Source: an uncultured Prevotellaceae bacterium (lineage in GTDB: Bacteria > Bacteroidota > Bacteroidia > Bacteroidales > Bacteroidaceae). Taken from it: a stretch of 45,471 nt of DNA. The translations under genes and the position numbers were made by a program. The stretch lies in the NCBI GenBank assembly GCA_946540735.1, contig CAMNIN010000025.1, forward strand, positions 1-45,471, given 5' to 3'. Numbering within the stretch: the stretch's first letter is position 1; the number at the start of each line of letters is the position of its first letter. The notes under the pieces were generated by a model. It saw nothing but the letters and a program-made list of their open reading frames with translations, did not search any database and had not been told where the DNA came from. Shown piece after piece: positions 8,919 to 16,115 of this stretch.

Positions 8919-9640
8919 ATGAAAAGGCCTGTACTTTTTTTTTCTCTGCTTGCCTCTGCCTTGTCTGCCGTTGGTCAGACCACGCTCACCGCCGCAGCCA
9001 ATGCCGCCCGTGACGGCGACAGCCTGGTGATGCGGCATCTTGACGTGGCTTCCCCCGGCTCCGCAGGCCTCGGCGTGGTGTGGAACCTGAGCGTTGCTGG
9101 AGCGGCAGAGTGGGCGCCTACGCCTGGCAGTCCGGCGGCGAGACGCGCCAGCGCGGCTACGGCCTGGTGTACGATGACCAGGGCCGCCTCATCTCGGCCA
9201 ACTACGGCGAGGGGACTTTTCTCGGAAACTACATGGGACTCTACGAAGAGAAGGCCGAGTACGACGATATGGGTAACCCCACGTGGGTCTACCGCAAGAG
9301 CCCGAACTCTCTGAATGGCAGCCGCACCTCGTCTCCCTCCGACCGCCTCCGGCTGGAATACGACGGCAACCAGCTGGTGCACGTCACCGACAGCGTCGCC
9401 ACAGGCCATACCTACGCCGGGGCGTTCCATTTCGCCGACGGAGCTGACGAGGCTGTGGAGTACGAGTATGACGAAAACGGCAACATGACGAAAGATTTGA
9501 ATTTTTCGATTGAGCGAGAGCAGAGCATGCTCGCATGCTATGCCGAGCGTGAGAAAAATCGATTGAAAATCAACAGGAAAATTTCGTCTGTTGAGTATAA
9601 TTTACTAAATTTGCCATCGATGATAGGAAATAGTTATTGA
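8919..9640 (+). pseudogene. RHS/YD-repeat protein remnant with internal deletion and frameshift
   Basis: The ATG at 8919 opens a signal peptide (MKRPVLFFSLLASALSAVGQ) and an N-terminal domain ending GLGVVWNLS near 9095. Reading then has to change frame to continue with VGAYAWQSGGETRQRGYGLV, YDDQGRLISANYGEG and YEYDENGNMTKDLN, which are typical YD repeats. An intact Prevotella-type RHS protein usually has many hundreds of residues between these parts, so a large deletion joined the ends out of frame. The second piece also carries a 24-codon in-frame insertion made of a palindromic repeat (about 9501-9572) between DLN and RKISSVEYNLLNLP, and ends early at 9640. A later fragment with the HLGNIRVV motif at 10833-10970 is probably the displaced C-terminal part. 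Confidence 0.75.
9501..9572. repeat. Palindromic repeat inserted in frame in the RHS remnant
   Basis: About 72 bp bounded by the 8-bp direct repeat TCGATTGA (9506-9513 and 9559-9566), with a perfect central hairpin AGCATG/CATGCT (9524-9529 and 9534-9539, loop CTCG). It adds about 24 codons without breaking the reading frame. I recall similar GAGCGAGAGCAGAGC-type sequences scattered in Prevotella genomes; that is memory and was not searched. Confidence 0.55.
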
Positions 9641-9650
9641 ACTATGATAA

Positions 9651-9941
9651 ATAACTGGGCCTTTGAGTTTGCATGCGAGTCAGTCAGGAGAAAATCTCCA
9701 CATAAACATATATAGGAATACAAAAGGTATCATTTCAGAGAACGAAGGTCAAGAAGATGTTGGCACCGGCGAATGGTCTTTGTCTATCAACAATGCCCTT
9801 AACTATGAGCGCAAGTGCCACCTTTATTTTCAAGGCGCATCATGCCAAGTTTCAACAGTTGGTTGGCCGTCAGGGGTTTATGTCATTCGTGCTGACAAAG
9901 CCAATGAGACTTTGTCATGTAAATTATTCATTAACCAATAA
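9651..9941 (+). pseudogene. Orphan C-terminal sorting-domain fragment
   Basis: The frame is open from just after a stop at 9648-9650 to 9941; the only starts are a TTG at 9663 or internal codons. The peptide runs through GEWSLSINNALNYERKCHLY and ends VGWPSGVYVIRADKANETL followed by SCKLFINQ. This is the pattern of type A C-terminal sorting domains of type IX secretion cargo (GEWtL.I.n...GvYvvra...l..K). With no N-terminal catalytic domain or signal peptide, it is best read as the 3' end of a deleted secreted-protein gene, possibly an S8 peptidase like the one at 36.5 kb. Confidence 0.65.
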
Positions 9942-9952
9942 TCCATTTTGAT

Positions 9953-10831
9953 ATGAAAAGATGTTCGTCTATTGCTATTGCAATATTTTTTGCGGCACAG
10001 TTGTCCGCTCAGGAGGATGCCGCAATCTTCTTTCCTGAGGGTACAGTCTGGGAGGAGGAGCGCCATTGCTATTTTGAAAATGAGCATAGGTTTATGTCCT
10101 CGTATTATCGCAACACCGTAGAAGGTGACACGACTATCAACGGAAAGACTTACAAGAACGTGTTGGTGGAGATGCGCACTTGTGACGATCCTCTTTATGA
10201 TGATGACGGCAACCCCGTTATAGGCTGGGACCGTGAGAGTGCATGGCACTGGGTGACGATGGGGCATTATTACGGTATCAGGGAAGAAGAAAATAAAGTC
10301 TATTATTTCGGTGATTACCTGTTTGGGTACAACGGCGTGAATCCTGAGGAGCACCTCATATACGATTTTGAATGGGTAACAGGTAAGGAGATACCCGTAT
10401 ATTTCAACACGAATGGAGAAATGCAGTACAAGGTAATCACTGATATAGATCATAAGGAATTGACTGACGGTGACACCTATGACTGCCTATGTTCATCCGA
10501 TGGAAGCGACCTGTTGCAAGTAAGGGGTGTCGGCAACCTCAGCAACAGAGGCGGCCTCTTCCGCTATATGCTTGACTTTCCATGGGACGCGTCGACCCTG
10601 CGTTACCGGCGTGTGCTTAGCTTCATGCGCAACGGGGAGTTGGTATACCAGTGGGACAGGGATAGCTATCTGGAAGAAAGACTAGGAGTTAGCACATTGA
10701 GAAAGGAAGCCCCCGTTGAAGACGAAGCTGTTTTCATGTGTGACGGAAGACGAGTAAGTCCGGGAACGGATATTCATCGGTTGCATAAAGGCATTTATGT
10801 GAGAAAAGGCCGTCTGTTTGTGGTAAAATAG
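9953..10831 (+). CDS. Secreted protein of unknown function
   Basis: 292 residues with a clear signal peptide (MKRCSSIAIAIFFAAQLSAQ). The body is acidic and aromatic, with statements such as VEGDTTINGKTYKNVLVEMR and HLIYDFEWVTGKEIPVYF. I associate this type with uncharacterised Bacteroidales secreted proteins found near RHS genes. The last residues (MCDGRRVSPG...GIYVRKGRLFVVK) form a short tail similar to the ends of the BspA-like and HExxH proteins in this window, possibly a minimal surface-sorting signal. It sits between two pieces of a broken RHS gene, yet its frame is intact. No enzyme motif is visible. Confidence 0.65.
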   Translation: MKRCSSIAIAIFFAAQLSAQEDAAIFFPEGTVWEEERHCYFENEHRFMSSYYRNTVEGDTTINGKTYKNVLVEMRTCDDPLYDDDGNPVIGWDRESAWHWVTMGHYYGIREEENKVYYFGDYLFGYNGVNPEEHLIYDFEWVTGKEIPVYFNTNGEMQYKVITDIDHKELTDGDTYDCLCSSDGSDLLQVRGVGNLSNRGGLFRYMLDFPWDASTLRYRRVLSFMRNGELVYQWDRDSYLEERLGVSTLRKEAPVEDEAVFMCDGRRVSPGTDIHRLHKGIYVRKGRLFVVK

Positions 10832-10832
10832 A

Positions 10833-10970
10833 GATAATGGGATAGTTTATGACATGGGCAACCACTTAGGCAACATCCGTGTGGTCTTCGACCAGACGGG
10901 TGCCGTGGAGCAGGTGAAAACCTCAATGCCGGACTGGTGTTCTGATAAAAATAGAGACGCCCCAATGTGA
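10833..10970 (+). pseudogene. RHS core fragment (HLGN motif)
   Basis: Reading from 10833 gives MGNHLGNIRVVFDQTGAVEQ, the hallmark of the conserved RHS C-terminal core (D-HLGN-R-V...G). An unrelated tail follows and a stop at 10968-10970. There is no start or upstream domain, so this is a relic. It probably belongs to the same ancestral gene as the remnant at 8919-9640, now separated by about 1.2 kb containing another fragment and an intact gene. Confidence 0.7.
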
Positions 10971-10978
10971 CGTCTCTA
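10952..10978. terminator. Hairpin between converging transcripts
   Basis: TAGAGACG (10952-10959) pairs with CGTCTCTA (10971-10978) around an 11-nt loop. It lies between + strand remnants and the 3' end of the - strand putrescine genes. There is no long T-run, so it is either a weak bidirectional terminator or a copy of a dispersed AGAGACG-type repeat. Confidence 0.5.
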
Positions 10979-11024
10979 CTTATAAATCTCCTCTCGGCGT
11001 AGCCGAGATCATTTCCCAATTCCC

Positions 11025-11909
11025 TCAGTCGCGGAAGCGACGGATGAGTTCGCCGTAATGGTCGATACGGCGGTCGCGCAGGAATGGCCACCAGCGGCGC
11101 ACGTGCTCACTGTGGTCGAGGTCGATGTTCACGACGATGGATTCTTCCTCGTTGTCGCTCGCACGGTAGTGCAGTTCTCCTTGTGGCCCAGCCACGAAAC
11201 TGCTTCCCCAGAATTGTATGCCTCGGGTCTGGCCCGAAGGGTCGGGCTCGAAGCCCACGCGGTTGACGGTCACTACAGGAAGCCCATTGGCCACGGCATG
11301 CCCTCGTTGCACGGTGGTCCATGCCTCTCGCTGACGTTGCTGTTCGTCTGGAGTGTCGCTGCTCTCATAGCCGATGGCGGTGGGGTAGATGAGCAGGTCG
11401 GCACCGGCGAGGGCCATGAGGCGTGCTGCCTCGGGATACCATTGATCCCAGCATACCAGCACTCCTAAGCGACCCACACTGGTGTCGATGGGATGAAAAC
11501 CGAGGTCGCCAGGGGTGAAATAGAATTTCTCATAGTAAGCAGGGTCGTCGGGGATGTGCATCTTGCGGTATTTCCCTGCGATGCTGCCGTCGCTCTCGAT
11601 CACGACGGCGGTGTTGTGATAGAGGCCGGGAGCGCGTCGCTCGAAAAGGGAGGTGACAATCACCACACCTTTCTCACGGGCGAGAGCTCCGAAGAATTCC
11701 GTGGATGGGCCGGGGATGGGCTCTGCCCAGTCGAATTGGTCGACATCCTCCACCTGACAGAAATATAAGCTGTTGTGAAGCTCTTGGAGCACAATCAGTT
11801 GGGCACCTCTGTCGGCGAGGTCGGAGATGCCGTCGTAGAGACGGCGCATGTTGTCTTCGCGGTCAGCAACGTTGTGCTGCTGCAATAGTCCTATCTTGAG
11901 TTCTTTCAT
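11025..11909 (-). CDS. aguB: N-carbamoylputrescine amidase
   Basis: 294 residues from the ATG at 11909; an upstream in-frame start is possible but lies inside the preceding gene. It belongs to the nitrilase/carbon-nitrogen hydrolase family with the catalytic triad visible: E43 (VLQELHNS), K116 (YRKMHIPDD) and C153 (LVCWDQWYPE). The sequence PDDPAYYEKFYFTPGDLGF is typical of the plant/bacterial N-carbamoylputrescine amidase branch, which releases putrescine, CO2 and ammonia. Its start codon overlaps the stop of the agmatine deiminase gene as ATGA (11906-11909), so the two steps are translationally coupled. Cytoplasmic. Length is normal. Confidence 0.93.
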   Translation of the reverse strand: MKELKIGLLQQHNVADREDNMRRLYDGISDLADRGAQLIVLQELHNSLYFCQVEDVDQFDWAEPIPGPSTEFFGALAREKGVVIVTSLFERRAPGLYHNTAVVIESDGSIAGKYRKMHIPDDPAYYEKFYFTPGDLGFHPIDTSVGRLGVLVCWDQWYPEAARLMALAGADLLIYPTAIGYESSDTPDEQQRQREAWTTVQRGHAVANGLPVVTVNRVGFEPDPSGQTRGIQFWGSSFVAGPQGELHYRASDNEEESIVVNIDLDHSEHVRRWWPFLRDRRIDHYGELIRRFRD

Positions 11910-13003
11910 GATTTTCGGGTGTTGATGTGCAGGCTCTGGGGATACTGCATGGTGAGACAATGGAGCGATCCGTGCTGACGGATGACGGTGCGGGCATCGA
12001 GTGGGATGATGTCACGGCCGGGGAATGCTTGCCGGATGGTATGGAGGGCCTTTCTGTCAAGCTCGGGTTGATGGTAGGTAGGCACGATGACCGCTCCGTT
12101 GAGAATGACGAAGTTGGCGTAGGTGGCAGGCAAGCGTTCTCCGTCTTCATAGATGGCTTCGGGCATCGGCAGAGAAAGGAGGTGGTAGGGGGCTCCCTCT
12201 GTGGTGCGGAGCGATAGCAACTCGGACTGGAGATTCTGAAAATCAGCGTATTGCTCGTCGTCTTCGTCATCACAACAGACATAGAGCAAAGTGTCATCGG
12301 GAGCGCATCTGACGATGGTGTCGATGTGCCCGTCGGTGTCATCGCCGACAAGGTTGCCATGGTGCAGCCATACGATGCGGTCGGCACGGAGACGGGATTT
12401 CAGTTGCTCTTCTATCTCCTCCATGCTGAGCGGTTGGTTGCGGTGAGGGGCCATCAGGCATTGGCTGGTGGTGAAAACCGTCCCTTTGCCGTCGCTTTCC
12501 ACCGATCCACCCTCGAGCACGAAATCGTCGTGGTCTTCCATCAGGGCATCAAAGATGCCCGATGCTTTCAAATGCCGGTTGATGGCATTGTCGAACGCAG
12601 CGGGGAATTTCTCGCCCCAACCATTGAAGCGGAAATCGAGGAGCAGGGGAGAGACCGCGCCGCAGTCAGGCTGCTCGCCGCCATCGCAGGAGGTGGCCCC
12701 GTCGCGGTGAAGCAGGGTCAAAGCCCCGTGGTCGCGGGCCCAGGTGTCATTGGTGTCACATTGGCAGATCATCACACGGGTCATCTGGACGGGCGTGAGG
12801 GTTCGGGCGAGCGTTTGCCGGGTGCTGCCCTCGTCGGGTGTCACAATGAGCAGTCCTTCGTAGCGGGTGATGACATCGGCCAGGGCAACAAAGGTCGATG
12901 TGATCTCGTCAAGGCAATATGCCCAGTCGGTGAGGGCATGGGGCCAGGTGAGTTGGATGATGCTCTGAGGTTCCCACTCTGCGGGAAGATACATGTGGTC
13001 CAT
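11906..13003 (-). CDS. aguA: Agmatine deiminase (PAD_porph family)
   Basis: 365 residues, starting at the ATG at 13003 (MDHMYLPAEWEPQSIIQLTW). The enzyme converts agmatine to N-carbamoylputrescine and ammonia. Signatures of the agmatine deiminase/peptidylarginine deiminase fold are present: TWARDHGAL, LEGGSVESDG, the GDDTDGHIDTIVR histidine, and the nucleophile near the C-terminus, C349 in SLHCLTMQYP. That last motif varies from the more common GGGNIHCITQQ, but the key cysteine is kept. It overlaps aguB by 4 nt. Together they form an arginine-derived putrescine route; an arginine decarboxylase is not in the window. Confidence 0.93.
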   Translation of the reverse strand: MDHMYLPAEWEPQSIIQLTWPHALTDWAYCLDEITSTFVALADVITRYEGLLIVTPDEGSTRQTLARTLTPVQMTRVMICQCDTNDTWARDHGALTLLHRDGATSCDGGEQPDCGAVSPLLLDFRFNGWGEKFPAAFDNAINRHLKASGIFDALMEDHDDFVLEGGSVESDGKGTVFTTSQCLMAPHRNQPLSMEEIEEQLKSRLRADRIVWLHHGNLVGDDTDGHIDTIVRCAPDDTLLYVCCDDEDDEQYADFQNLQSELLSLRTTEGAPYHLLSLPMPEAIYEDGERLPATYANFVILNGAVIVPTYHQPELDRKALHTIRQAFPGRDIIPLDARTVIRQHGSLHCLTMQYPQSLHINTRKS

Positions 13004-13023
13004 GATGGTTGTCTTTCTTTTTG

Positions 13024-13055
13024 CAAAAATAAGGCAAAATCCCAATAATCCCAAA
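13024..13055 (-). promoter_or_regulatory. Promoter of aguA-aguB
   Basis: On the - strand TATTTTTG (13031-13024) is preceded by TTTG (13055-13052) with exactly 20 bp between. Transcription should start about 15 nt before the ATG at 13003. It lies back to back with the promoter of the nuclease gene. Confidence 0.7.
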
Positions 13056-13062
13056 AAACCTG

Positions 13063-13091
13063 TTGCCTTTTATCGGAATTTTGTATCTTTG
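13063..13091 (+). promoter_or_regulatory. Promoter of the NUC1 lipoprotein gene
   Basis: TATCTTTG (13084-13091) is a perfect -7 box 22 nt before the ATG at 13114. A partial -33 (TTG at 13063-13065) lies 18 bp upstream, within 10 bp of the -33 box of the divergent agu promoter. Confidence 0.65.
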
Positions 13092-13113
13092 CAACCACAC
13101 AACTGCCATCAAA

Positions 13114-14034
13114 ATGAAAAATTGCACAATAGCCCTTGTCTTGTTGGCTTGCATGGCTCTGACGCTCACCGCATGCAAGAACAGTAGAAAGAAGACGGTG
13201 GACGAGGATCCGTCCATCGGCCTCTTCGACAGGAAGAGCGCGGAGAGAATCACGGCCCAGACCAATGACAGTCGCAGCCAGATCTCTGCATCGGAACGGG
13301 GTAGGAAAATGGAAATCCCGGCTCCGATGAAGGGAGCACAGGAGATGCTGCTCAAGCGTGAGGGCTATTATGTGTCTTATAACACGGGGAGAAGGGTGCC
13401 CAACTGGGTGGCGTGGCATCTCACGGCCGATCACACCAGTGGCAAGCACTACCGTGACGGACAGGTCTTCACGGAGGATAAGGATGTGGAATGGCCAAGG
13501 GCGACCGACAACGACTACTACCGTTCGCATTATGACCGTGGGCACATGTGCCCCTCGGGAGACAACAAATGGAGCGAGAAAGCCCAGACGGAGTCTTTTC
13601 TCCTGACCAATGTCTGTCCGCAGAACCATGCGCTCAACAAAGGCGACTGGAATGACCTGGAAATACAATGCCGGTATTGGGCCAAAAGAATGGGCGACCT
13701 CTACATCGTCGCAGGGCCGATTTTCTACAATGGCGTGAGGAAGACCGTCGGAAAAAACAAAGTGGCCGTGCCCGACGCTTTCTTCAAGGTGATCCTCTCG
13801 GATGGCAGGAAGGCCAAAGCCATCGGTTTCGTATATCCCAATCAAGGCGGGCACCAGGACATGGACCGCTGCGTGAGTCCGGTGGACGAGATAGAGCGCG
13901 TCACGGGCATCGACTTCTTCCCCCTGCTCGATGACCGTGTGGAGGATGTGGTCGAGGCCGCATCCAACAAGAGGATGATCGATGAATGGAATATCGAGAA
14001 GGCCGTGGAGTATTATAACAACAAAAACTACTAA
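13114..14034 (+). CDS. DNA/RNA non-specific endonuclease (NUC1), lipoprotein
   Basis: 306 residues. The N-terminus MKNCTIALVLLACMALTLTA then C gives a lipoprotein signal with LTAC lipobox, so the mature protein is probably anchored facing the periplasm or the surface. The nuclease domain (about residues 90-300) has the bba-metal motif DRGHMCPSGD with catalytic H144, plus QTESFLLTNVCPQNHALNKG and LEIQCRYWA, typical of NUC1/NucA family enzymes that cut DNA and RNA with Mg2+. Likely roles are nucleotide scavenging or degradation of extracellular DNA. An earlier in-frame ATG at 13063 is excluded because it lies upstream of the promoter's -7 box. Confidence 0.9.
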   Translation: MKNCTIALVLLACMALTLTACKNSRKKTVDEDPSIGLFDRKSAERITAQTNDSRSQISASERGRKMEIPAPMKGAQEMLLKREGYYVSYNTGRRVPNWVAWHLTADHTSGKHYRDGQVFTEDKDVEWPRATDNDYYRSHYDRGHMCPSGDNKWSEKAQTESFLLTNVCPQNHALNKGDWNDLEIQCRYWAKRMGDLYIVAGPIFYNGVRKTVGKNKVAVPDAFFKVILSDGRKAKAIGFVYPNQGGHQDMDRCVSPVDEIERVTGIDFFPLLDDRVEDVVEAASNKRMIDEWNIEKAVEYYNNKNY

Positions 14035-14090
14035 ACCCGCTTCTACATGGTAACTCAGCACTCCACTTTCCCTTCTTATGACCATCGGGA

Positions 14091-14240
14091 TTTGTCGTTG
14101 TTCATCGGGATTTGTAATCCCGATGCTGTGAGTATCAGGATTTTTAATCCGCTAAAAGCGCATTGCAAATGCTTTCACTCAATGCGGCCGGATTGCAAAT
14201 CCGCCCGAACAAATGCAAATCCACCCGAATGGCTATGCTT
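14091..14240 (-). repeat. Multi-hairpin dispersed repeat, copy 1
   Basis: The 330-bp gap 14035-14364 holds no gene. It contains a chain of short palindromes with 3-nt loops, such as GGATT-TGT-AATCC, GGATT-TTT-AATCC and GGATT-GCA-AATCC, plus a GCATT-type arm. The same chain recurs in reverse orientation at about 28.5-28.6 kb and 28.7-28.9 kb. The edge sequence CTTAGGTGCTGAG (near 14240) also reappears as CTCAGCACCTAAG near 28447. It therefore looks like a non-coding mobile or extragenic element rather than a local terminator. Confidence 0.75.
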
Positions 14241-14329
14241 ACTTAGGTGCTGAGCTTACTCTACATGGGAAAAAGCATAAAAATAGTTAAACATCAGCGT
14301 GGAATGAGGATTATGACGTAAAAAATGGT

Positions 14330-14337
14330 TATATTTG
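14330..14337 (+). promoter_or_regulatory. -7 box of the nif3-like gene
   Basis: TATATTTG fits TAnnTTTG and lies 27 nt before the GTG start at 14365. No clear TTTG is seen at the -33 position. Confidence 0.5.
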
Positions 14338-14364
14338 CAGTTCAATCTTAAATAGCTGAAAAGC

Positions 14365-15150
14365 GTGAAAATAATCGAAGTGGTGAATGCCCTTGAAAAG
14401 TTCGCGCCTCTGCCCCTGCAGGAAGACTACGACAATGCCGGCCTGCAAGTGGGATTGACAGAGACGGAAGTGTCAGGGGCATTATTGTGTCTTGACGTGA
14501 CAGAGGAAATCCTCGACGAGGCATTGCAACGGGGGTGCAACCTGGTTGTCTCACATCATCCCCTGATTTTCCGGCCTCTGAGGTGTGTCTCCGACCGCAA
14601 CATGGTACAGCGGTGCGTCACCAAGGCCATCCTCCACGGCATCACTATCGTATCGATGCACACCAATGCCGACAATGCCATCGGGGGCGTCAACGACAAG
14701 ATCGCCGAGAAACTGGGGCTGAGACACCTCTCCGTGCTCGCTCCCAAACAGGTGGGGGAGGTGGCAGGCGGAAGCGGCGTCGTCGGCGAATTGCCGCAGC
14801 CGATGAAAGCGGAGAACTTCATCTCGATGCTCAAGGAACGGTTCGACGTGGCGTGTGTGCAGGCCAACCAACTCCTTCTGAGACCAGTGTCACGCGTGGC
14901 GGTATGTGGCGGGGCAGGGGCTTTCCTGCTCGGCGATGCCCTGAACGCAGGGGCCGATGCCTTCATCACAGGCGAGATGCACTACCATGAGTTCTTCGGC
15001 CATGAACAGGACATACAGATCTGCGTCATCGGCCATTATCAGAGTGAGCAGTTTACAAGCGAATTATTCAAATCAATCATCGAGGATAGGTGTCCCGGAG
15101 TCAGGTGCTGCCTGGCGGAAACCTACACCAATCCCATTATCTATTTATAA
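14365..15150 (+). CDS. Nif3-like dinuclear metal-centre protein
   Basis: 261 residues with a GTG start (VKIIEVVNALEKFAPLPLQE). The family signatures are present: EDYDNAGLQVG, VVSHHPLIF (metal-binding histidines), HTNADNAIGGVN and the C-terminal GHYQSEQF with its metal-ligand His and Glu. Members form hexamers with two metal ions per subunit; they have been linked to GTP cyclohydrolase I type 2 annotations, but the true reaction is unsettled. The gene is followed after 7 nt by the zinc-ribbon coiled-coil gene, a pairing I recall as common in Bacteroidetes. Cytoplasmic. Confidence 0.92.
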   Translation: MKIIEVVNALEKFAPLPLQEDYDNAGLQVGLTETEVSGALLCLDVTEEILDEALQRGCNLVVSHHPLIFRPLRCVSDRNMVQRCVTKAILHGITIVSMHTNADNAIGGVNDKIAEKLGLRHLSVLAPKQVGEVAGGSGVVGELPQPMKAENFISMLKERFDVACVQANQLLLRPVSRVAVCGGAGAFLLGDALNAGADAFITGEMHYHEFFGHEQDIQICVIGHYQSEQFTSELFKSIIEDRCPGVRCCLAETYTNPIIYL

Positions 15151-15157
15151 TTTAAGT

Positions 15158-15979
15158 ATGGCAAAGAAAGATCCTACAGATTTAACCGTGGAGAAAAAAC
15201 TGGAAGCTCTCTACCAGTTGCAGACCACATTGTCGCAAATTGATGAGAAAAGAGCCCTTAGGGGCGAACTCCCCCTGGAGGTGCAGGACCTGGAAGATGA
15301 AATCACCGGACTGAAAACCCGTATCGAGAAAATACAAACCGAGATCGAGGAGTTCCGCTCGGCAATCACCCAGAAAAAAGGGGATATCCAGGAAGCACAG
15401 GCCATCGTGGCTCGCTATAAGGAGCAGTTGGAGGACGTGAAAAACAACCGTGAGTATGAGATGCTGAGCAAGGAAATCGTCTTCCAGTCGCTGGAAATCG
15501 AACTCTGTAACAAGAAGATCAACGAGGCCCTCGTCAAGATAGAGGAGCGGGAGGAACTGCTGAAGCAGAACCAGGAGCAGGTGGACTTCAAAATGCAAAC
15601 CTTGGAGGAGAAGAAAAGCGAGCTCGATGCCATCATGCAGGAGACACGCGAGGAAGAGGACAAACTCAAGGAGAAAGCCAAGGCCATCGAGGAGAAAATC
15701 GAGGACAGACTGCTCACCAGCTTCAAGCGGATCCGTAAAAACGCACGCAATGGCCTCGGAGTGGTGTATGTGCAGCGTGATGCCTGCGGCGGATGCTTCA
15801 ACAAGATCCCGCCACAGCGGCAACTCGATATCAAGATGCACAAGAAAATCATCGTCTGTGAGTACTGCGGACGTATCCTGGTTGACCCCGAACTCGCTGG
15901 TGTGAAGACCACCACAGAGGAGAAAACCAAAAAACGCACGACCAGAAGCCGCAAGAAGGCTGATGAGAAAGCTGATTGA
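15158..15979 (+). CDS. Coiled-coil protein with C4-type zinc ribbon (DUF164/CdsZ-like)
   Basis: 273 residues from the ATG at 15158 (MAKKDPTDLTVEKKLEALYQ). Residues about 10-195 form a long charged antiparallel coiled coil. A zinc ribbon follows with two CxxC knuckles, CGGC (in DACGGCFNKIPP) and CEYCGRIL, and a very basic tail (KTKKRTTRSRKKADEK). This is the family once called DUF164, related to eukaryotic-like tRNA/ribosome-associated and CdsZ proteins; a role around nucleic acids or translation is suspected. The start is placed after the stop of the Nif3 gene; a longer in-frame reading from 14957 overlaps that gene and is not credible. Confidence 0.9.
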   Translation: MAKKDPTDLTVEKKLEALYQLQTTLSQIDEKRALRGELPLEVQDLEDEITGLKTRIEKIQTEIEEFRSAITQKKGDIQEAQAIVARYKEQLEDVKNNREYEMLSKEIVFQSLEIELCNKKINEALVKIEEREELLKQNQEQVDFKMQTLEEKKSELDAIMQETREEEDKLKEKAKAIEEKIEDRLLTSFKRIRKNARNGLGVVYVQRDACGGCFNKIPPQRQLDIKMHKKIIVCEYCGRILVDPELAGVKTTTEEKTKKRTTRSRKKADEKAD

Positions 15980-16001
15980 TTTTTTATCAAAAAGTAAAGT
16001 C

Positions 16002-16038
16002 AAAAAATCATAATCCTTTTGGATTGTGATTTTTTTTT
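16002..16038 (+). terminator. Intrinsic terminator after the zinc-ribbon gene
   Basis: AATCATAATCC (16006-16016) pairs with GGATTGTGATT (16021-16031), loop TTTT, with one wobble pair. An eight-T run (16031-16038) follows. It overlaps the -33 box of the next promoter. Confidence 0.8.
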
Positions 16039-16048
16039 GGTAATTTTG
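16018..16048 (+). promoter_or_regulatory. Promoter of the aldehyde dehydrogenase gene
   Basis: TTTG (16018-16021) and TAATTTTG (16041-16048) are 19 bp apart. The -33 element is the loop and first stem base of the preceding terminator. The leader to the ATG at 16116 is about 60 nt and contains TTTTCCGCAGAGAGCGGAAA, a 7-bp hairpin (16054-16073). Confidence 0.65.
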
Positions 16049-16115
16049 AACGATTTTCCGCAGAGAGCGGAAATGAAAGGGAAAACACTTTATGTCTAAC
16101 TAAAACAAATACCCA

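Noticed and set aside
14957..15157. Extended N-terminus for the zinc-ribbon protein
   Set aside because: It overlaps the Nif3 gene by nearly 200 bp and the added residues lack family character; the ATG at 15158 fits better.
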